A stretch of DNA of 64,000 nucleotides from Bacillota bacterium. Its GTDB lineage: Bacteria > Bacillota > Negativicutes > Sporomusales > UBA7701. Under the pieces are notes generated by a model. That model ran no database searches. It saw only the letters and a program-made list of their open reading frames with translations, and had not been told where the DNA came from. Positions 60,041-64,000 of the stretch are shown here, in pieces. The stretch spans positions 371,934 through 435,933 of the forward strand of contig JAEZJM010000021.1 in NCBI GenBank assembly GCA_023415775.1, written 5' to 3'. The position numbers and the translations under genes are program-made. Each line of letters opens with the position of its first letter. The first letter of the stretch is position 1.

Positions 60041-60228
60041 TTATCGATTACCTCCTGTTCGCCCTGGCCGCATTCCTGTTCGGCTACATCCTCGGTAAGC
60101 GCCTGGGCAGGGAAGAGGGCAGGGAGGAGGGCAGCGCCCTCGCGCCCCTGCTCCTCAGGGAACAGTCCTTCGCCCAGGGTTACTGCGCACTCTGCCACGC
60201 TGCCCGCCTACCTGCTGCGGAGCGTTGA
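60037..60228 (+). CDS. small single-pass membrane protein (63 aa)
   Basis: One N-terminal membrane segment (YLLFALAAFLFGYILGKRLG) is followed by a charged, helical EEGREEG stretch. A CALCHAA tail carries two Cys. ATG overlaps the previous stop and follows AAGGAGG. It is the last gene of the coupled run spoVK-GTPase-UbiA-like. Unknown function. Confidence 0.6.
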   Translation: MIIDYLLFALAAFLFGYILGKRLGREEGREEGSALAPLLLREQSFAQGYCALCHAARLPAAER

Positions 60229-60248
60229 TCAGCTCTATTCCGCATACT

Positions 60249-60304
60249 TTCGCATGCGAAGGAGGCATTTACGCCTCTTTCGTCATTTTTTGCAGGAAAT
60301 GACG
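60249..60304 (+). promoter_or_regulatory. three adjacent palindromes before hflX
   Basis: TTCGCATGCGAA (60249-60260) is a perfect palindrome. GAGGC and GCCTC (60262-60277) form a second hairpin followed by TTTCG. CGTCATTT and AAATGACG (60281-60304) form a third, with an 8-nt loop. The second may terminate the upstream operon; the first could be an operator. hflX starts at 60339. Confidence 0.45.
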
Positions 60305-60338
60305 GCAATTGAACAAAATATAGAGGTTAGAAGAAAGG

Positions 60339-62165
60339 ATGATTCAATTGCCTGATGTACAGGGAAATGTCAGCGGCATCCGTAAGAGCACGCTGGAAAT
60401 ACTGGAGAGTCTTTATAAAATCGAAGTACCTCCCGGAGAAGCCGTAAGCGCCGAGCTCGCAGAGGTCATGGCCCGCCTCACTGCCCAGCTCGGCCGCGAG
60501 ATCGCCGTCTACTTAAACCGTCGCGGCCAGGTCGTGAGCGTCGCCGTCGGCGACACCCGCACCGTCGCCCTGCCCGAGACCGCCGGCCGTCGCGCCGCCC
60601 ACCGCCTCAGCGGCATCCGCTGCATCCATACCCATCCCACCGGCGACAGCGAGCTAAGCGCCCTTGACCTGACCTCGCTCAAAGAGATGCGCTTCGACCT
60701 CATGGCCGCCCTTGGCGTCGACGCCGAGGCAGCCGTGAGCCAGGTCAGCTTTGCCTACGTTTCCGGCTGGAGCGGGGAGGAGGAGACGTTCGTAGACACC
60801 GTCGGGCCTCTATCCATCGACGATTTCATCGCCATGGATCTTACCTACCTCACCGTCCAGCTCGACCGCAGCCTGGAAGAACGCGGCAAATCCGTAAGCC
60901 TTGCCGAGAAGGAACTGGCCATCCTGGTCGGCGTCGAACGCCAGTCGGGCTGGGATATCGCCGATTCTCTCGAAGAACTCGCCCAGCTTGCGGAAACTGC
61001 CGGAGCTGTGGTCGTCGATCGCCTGTGGCAGAAGCGCGACCGCCCGGACGCCGCCCTATTTGTCGGCCGCGGCAAGGTCCAGGAGATCGCCGCCGCCCGC
61101 CAGGAGAAGGGCGCCAACCTCATCATCTTCGATGACGAACTGTCGCCCGCTCAGCAGCGCAATCTCGAACAGCACCTTGGCACCAAGGTGCTCGACCGCA
61201 CCGCGCTCATCCTCGACATCTTCGCCCAGCGGGCCCGCACCCACGAAGGCAAGCTCCAGGTCGAACTCGCCCAGCTCAAATACAACCTGCCGCGCCTCGG
61301 CGGCCAGGGCCTCGTCCTCTCCCGGCTGGGCGGCGGCATCGGCACGCGCGGCCCCGGCGAAACCAAGCTTGAGGTCGACCGGCGCCGCATCCGCGACCGG
61401 ATCGCCGACATCGAGCGGGAAATCGCGCTCTTCCGCCGCCACCGCGACCTCCACCGCCAGCGCCGCCAAGCCGCCCGCGTTCCCGGCGTCGCCCTCGTAG
61501 GCTACACCAACGCCGGCAAATCCACCCTCTTAAACGCTCTCACCGCCGCCGACGTCCTCGCCGAGGACAAGCTTTTCGCCACCCTCGATCCCACGACCCG
61601 CAAGATAACCCTGCCCGGCGGCCAGGAAGCGCTGCTCACCGACACCGTCGGCTTCATCCAGAAGCTTCCCCATCAACTGGTGGCCGCTTTCCGCGCCACC
61701 CTCGAAGAAGTCGTCCAGGCCGATCTCCTCCTGCACGTCATCGACGCCAGCCACCCCCGCCATCAAGAGCAGAGCGACGCCGTATTCCGCGTCCTGGGCG
61801 AGCTCGGCGCCGCCGATAAACCAGTAATCCCCGTATACAACAAAAGCGACCGCCTCGACAATCCCCACCTCAAGGAACGCCTGCTGCGCAATCCCGACAG
61901 CGTCGCCATCTCCGCCCTGAACGGCGAGGGGATCGCCGGCCTGCTAGACCGCATCCGCGCCTTCCTGCGCCGCCGGAGCGTCGACGCCGTCCTGCTCGTG
62001 CCCTACAGCGACAGCGGTGTTTTGGCCCGCCTTTACGACCTCGGCGCCGTCAACGCCGCCGAATACACCGATGGCGGCATCCGCGTCAGCATCGCCCTTC
62101 CCCCTGAGGAAGTCGCCGTATTTCAACAATACCTATTGACTGACGAGGTGTCTGACGATGAATGA
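60339..62165 (+). CDS. hflX: ribosome-associated GTPase HflX
   Basis: A GTPase that rescues or splits stalled ribosomes. At 608 aa it is longer than E. coli HflX, with about 180 extra N-terminal residues as in clostridial forms. The HflX domain has FVGRGKVQEI and DELSPAQQRNLEQ. A coiled linker follows, with GGIGTRGPGETKLEVDRRRI. G motifs are GYTNAGKSTLLN, DTVGF and NKSD. The order spoVK-hflX-ynbB agrees with B. subtilis. Confidence 0.96.
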   Translation: MIQLPDVQGNVSGIRKSTLEILESLYKIEVPPGEAVSAELAEVMARLTAQLGREIAVYLNRRGQVVSVAVGDTRTVALPETAGRRAAHRLSGIRCIHTHPTGDSELSALDLTSLKEMRFDLMAALGVDAEAAVSQVSFAYVSGWSGEEETFVDTVGPLSIDDFIAMDLTYLTVQLDRSLEERGKSVSLAEKELAILVGVERQSGWDIADSLEELAQLAETAGAVVVDRLWQKRDRPDAALFVGRGKVQEIAAARQEKGANLIIFDDELSPAQQRNLEQHLGTKVLDRTALILDIFAQRARTHEGKLQVELAQLKYNLPRLGGQGLVLSRLGGGIGTRGPGETKLEVDRRRIRDRIADIEREIALFRRHRDLHRQRRQAARVPGVALVGYTNAGKSTLLNALTAADVLAEDKLFATLDPTTRKITLPGGQEALLTDTVGFIQKLPHQLVAAFRATLEEVVQADLLLHVIDASHPRHQEQSDAVFRVLGELGAADKPVIPVYNKSDRLDNPHLKERLLRNPDSVAISALNGEGIAGLLDRIRAFLRRRSVDAVLLVPYSDSGVLARLYDLGAVNAAEYTDGGIRVSIALPPEEVAVFQQYLLTDEVSDDE

Positions 62166-63402
62166 CCTGCCCGACAACCTGAAAAATATCACCCGCGCCG
62201 CCCTCGAAGAGGCGGCCCCGGTTTTTGCCGGCCTGGACGCCGTGGCGCGCGCCAACACCGCCAAAGTCCTCGAAGCCTTCCGCCGCCACCAGGTCGGCGA
62301 CTTCCACTTCCGCGCCACCACCGGCTACGGCTACGGCGACGCCGGCCGGGACAAGCTCGACGCAGTTTGGGCCGACATATTCGGCGCCGAGAAAGCCCTT
62401 GTCCGCACCCACTTCGTCTCCGGCACTCATGCCCTGGCTGCCGTCCTTTTCGGCCTGCTGCGGCCAGGAGACGAACTGTTGTCAGTTACCGGCGCCCCCT
62501 ACGATACCATGCAGACGGTCATCGGCTACCCGCAGGCTGTCCCCGGCTCGCTGGCCGACCATGGCATCGCCTACCGCGAGGTTCCCCTTACCGCCGCCGG
62601 TGAGGTGGACGGGGAGGGGGTGGCAGCCGCCATGACCGCCAAAACGAAGCTGGTGCTCATCCAGCGCTCCCGCGGCTACAGCCTGCGCCCGCCGCTCAGC
62701 GTCGCCGCCATCGGCCGCGCCTGCGCGCTCGTCAAACGCCTCAAGCCCGATTGCATCTGCTTTGTCGACAACTGCTACGGCGAATTCGTCGAAACCAGCG
62801 AACCGCCCGCCGCCGGCGCCGACATCGTCGCCGGTTCGCTTATCAAGAACCCCGGCGGCGGCATCGCCCCTGCCGGGGGCTACATCGCCGGCCGCGCCCC
62901 CCTCGTCGAGCTGGCCGCCTGCCGCCTCACCGCCCCCGGCATCGGCAGCGAACTCGGCGCTACCCTCGGCGACAACCGGCTCCTCTACCAGGGACTGTTT
63001 CTCGCCCCTCACACCGTCGCCCAGGCCCTCAAAGGCGCCGTCTTCGCCGCATCCCTCTTCGCGCGCCTAGGGTACAATACCCTGCCGCGCTATGACGCGC
63101 CCCGCAGCGACATAATCCAGGCCATCGAGCTCGGCTCGGCCGACAAGATGGTCGCTTTCTGCCGCGGCCTGCAGCGCTGGTCGCCGGTGGACGCCCACGT
63201 CCAACCCGAACCCAGCGCCATGCCGGGCTACAGCGACGCCGTCGTTATGGCCGGCGGCACCTTTGTCCAGGGCTCGTCCATCGAGCTGAGCGCCGACGGA
63301 CCGCTGCGCCCGCCGTACGCCGTATACCTCCAGGGCGGACTTACCTTCGAACACGCCGTCCTCGGCATAACCGGCGCCGCCCGCGCCGTCTGCGGCGCAT
63401 AG
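62158..63402 (+). CDS. YnbB-like PLP-dependent methionine gamma-lyase family protein
   Basis: A PLP-dependent enzyme of 414 aa in the family often labelled aluminium resistance or methionine gamma-lyase-like. The Lys in GSLIKNPGGGIAP is the likely PLP Schiff base. FVDNCYGEFVE and FVSGTHALAAVLFGLL are conserved. ATG at 62158 overlaps hflX by 8 nt. The reaction is not established. ynbB follows hflX (ynbA) in B. subtilis as well. Confidence 0.9.
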   Translation: MNDLPDNLKNITRAALEEAAPVFAGLDAVARANTAKVLEAFRRHQVGDFHFRATTGYGYGDAGRDKLDAVWADIFGAEKALVRTHFVSGTHALAAVLFGLLRPGDELLSVTGAPYDTMQTVIGYPQAVPGSLADHGIAYREVPLTAAGEVDGEGVAAAMTAKTKLVLIQRSRGYSLRPPLSVAAIGRACALVKRLKPDCICFVDNCYGEFVETSEPPAAGADIVAGSLIKNPGGGIAPAGGYIAGRAPLVELAACRLTAPGIGSELGATLGDNRLLYQGLFLAPHTVAQALKGAVFAASLFARLGYNTLPRYDAPRSDIIQAIELGSADKMVAFCRGLQRWSPVDAHVQPEPSAMPGYSDAVVMAGGTFVQGSSIELSADGPLRPPYAVYLQGGLTFEHAVLGITGAARAVCGA

Positions 63403-63521
63403 CAAGGTTACAAGTTTCAACACATATTTCCCTTATTCACTGTTAAGAGACAGGAAATTATCGACCGGCGTCGAACAATAGCATAGAAAAACCGCGGAAA
63501 TCTTGTATTCGGTGGGGTCAC

Positions 63522-64000
63522 GTGGAGTATATAGCTATCACCCTGCTGGCCATTGCGGCCACGACATGTGTCGTATACTTGCTTGCTAACAAAGTCTTCG
63601 GTGTCCGCCTGCGCCTCAAGTCACTGGTGCTTTGCGCCGCTTGCGCTTTATTTCTCAGCCTGGTTCTGCCGCGCATCGTCGTCAGCTTCGCCGGTCTCGC
63701 TGGCACCGTTGGCTTTTTAGCTGTTTTCGCCGTAATCTTCGCTTACTTCGTGGCGTATTACGACGACCCTCGCGATCTGCCGGCCAGTCCCGTATCAGCT
63801 TTGTCTGCATCGCCTGCCGATACTTTAGGCGACGGCACCGCCTTGGTTTCGGCGGCGGCCACCTTTATCGCCGCCGACCGCGACGACAAACATGCGCAGA
63901 AAATAACGGCGGAAGAACCTTCAATACAATCGCTAGCAGCGGCGCCCGCCCCTGTGGACCTCTTCCCGCCGACCGCAGCAACAGTCGCCGAACCCGAACC
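63522..64000 (+). CDS. membrane protein, 3' end beyond the window
   Basis: GTG at 63522 follows GGTGGGG and begins MEYIAITLLAIAATTCVVYL. Three hydrophobic segments lie in the first 90 residues. After them comes a hydrophilic Ala/Pro-rich region that is open to the window end (159 codons seen). It could anchor a larger cytoplasmic or exported part. I cannot assign a family. The 119 nt before it contain no clear signal. Confidence 0.6.
   Translation, partial: MEYIAITLLAIAATTCVVYLLANKVFGVRLRLKSLVLCAACALFLSLVLPRIVVSFAGLAGTVGFLAVFAVIFAYFVAYYDDPRDLPASPVSALSASPADTLGDGTALVSAAATFIAADRDDKHAQKITAEEPSIQSLAAAPAPVDLFPPTAATVAEPE

Noticed and set aside
1..64000. CRISPR arrays, tRNA or rRNA genes
   Set aside because: No regularly spaced direct repeats and no tRNA or rRNA signature sequences were seen on either strand.

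Overview
The window is a gene-dense, roughly 60% GC chromosome segment with a Bacillus-like core gene order: rpsO-pnp-ylxY-M16 peptidase, then a dap cluster-RNase J-tepA-ylzJ-ftsK, and mutS-mutL-miaA-hfq-spoVK-hflX-ynbB. It also carries sporulation genes (ylxY, ymxH/ylmC, spoVS, spoVK) and selenium tRNA modification (mnmH). This points to an endospore-forming Firmicute. The high GC, the gene content and several Sporomusa-type small genes suggest Negativicutes (Sporomusaceae), which is an inference and not proven by the window.

Layout. 1-5.4 kb: nrnA-truB-ribF-rpsO-pnp (RNA turnover, translation, flavin). 5.5-13 kb: envelope and cell-wall enzymes (YlxY-type deacetylase, GH18, two amidases), M16 peptidase, dUTPase, exported metallo-hydrolase. 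13-22 kb: YmxH-type protein, a stress-protein-like gene, a lysine riboswitch driving dapB-asd-dapG-dapA, then RNase J, TepA and YlzJ. 22-31.6 kb: FtsK/SpoIIIE, MnmH, RodZ, YgiQ, an orphan binding protein, RimO. 31.8-39.5 kb: CinA, DEAD-box helicase, L31, LexA-controlled recA-recX, RNase Y, and spoVS behind a textbook sigma-H promoter. 39.5-45.3 kb: PepA, PHP phosphoesterase, coiled-coil protein, P-loop/Asp23 fusion, DUF3870, a split TauE/SafE pair. 45.4-53.2 kb: miaB-mutS-mutL-methyltransferase-miaA-hfq. 53.3-64 kb: spoVK, a three-gene unknown cluster, hflX, ynbB, and a membrane protein cut by the window end.

The main discovery is at 53.9-58.5 kb. The mother-cell AAA+ gene spoVK is split in two by a 4,563-bp element that encodes a large serine recombinase. 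The two halves are in the same frame, share a 9-bp core (TGGTYAAAT) at the junctions, and rejoin into a 316-codon protein close to the size of B. subtilis SpoVK. The left half holds the Walker A and B motifs; the right half holds the sensor and arginine-finger region, so neither can work alone. This is the architecture of a skin-type element, here in spoVK. It has no phage structural genes; its cargo is a DnaQ-type exonuclease with a SWIM-like motif, two exported proteins and a zinc-ribbon protein. A small ORF (60 aa) divergent from the recombinase is a candidate directionality factor. A terminator at the element's right end lies directly before the 3' half of spoVK and three overlapping downstream genes, so excision could switch on a whole operon.

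A family of palindromic repeats occurs three times (14.6, 31.7 and 43.6 kb). No rRNA, tRNA or CRISPR array was seen.
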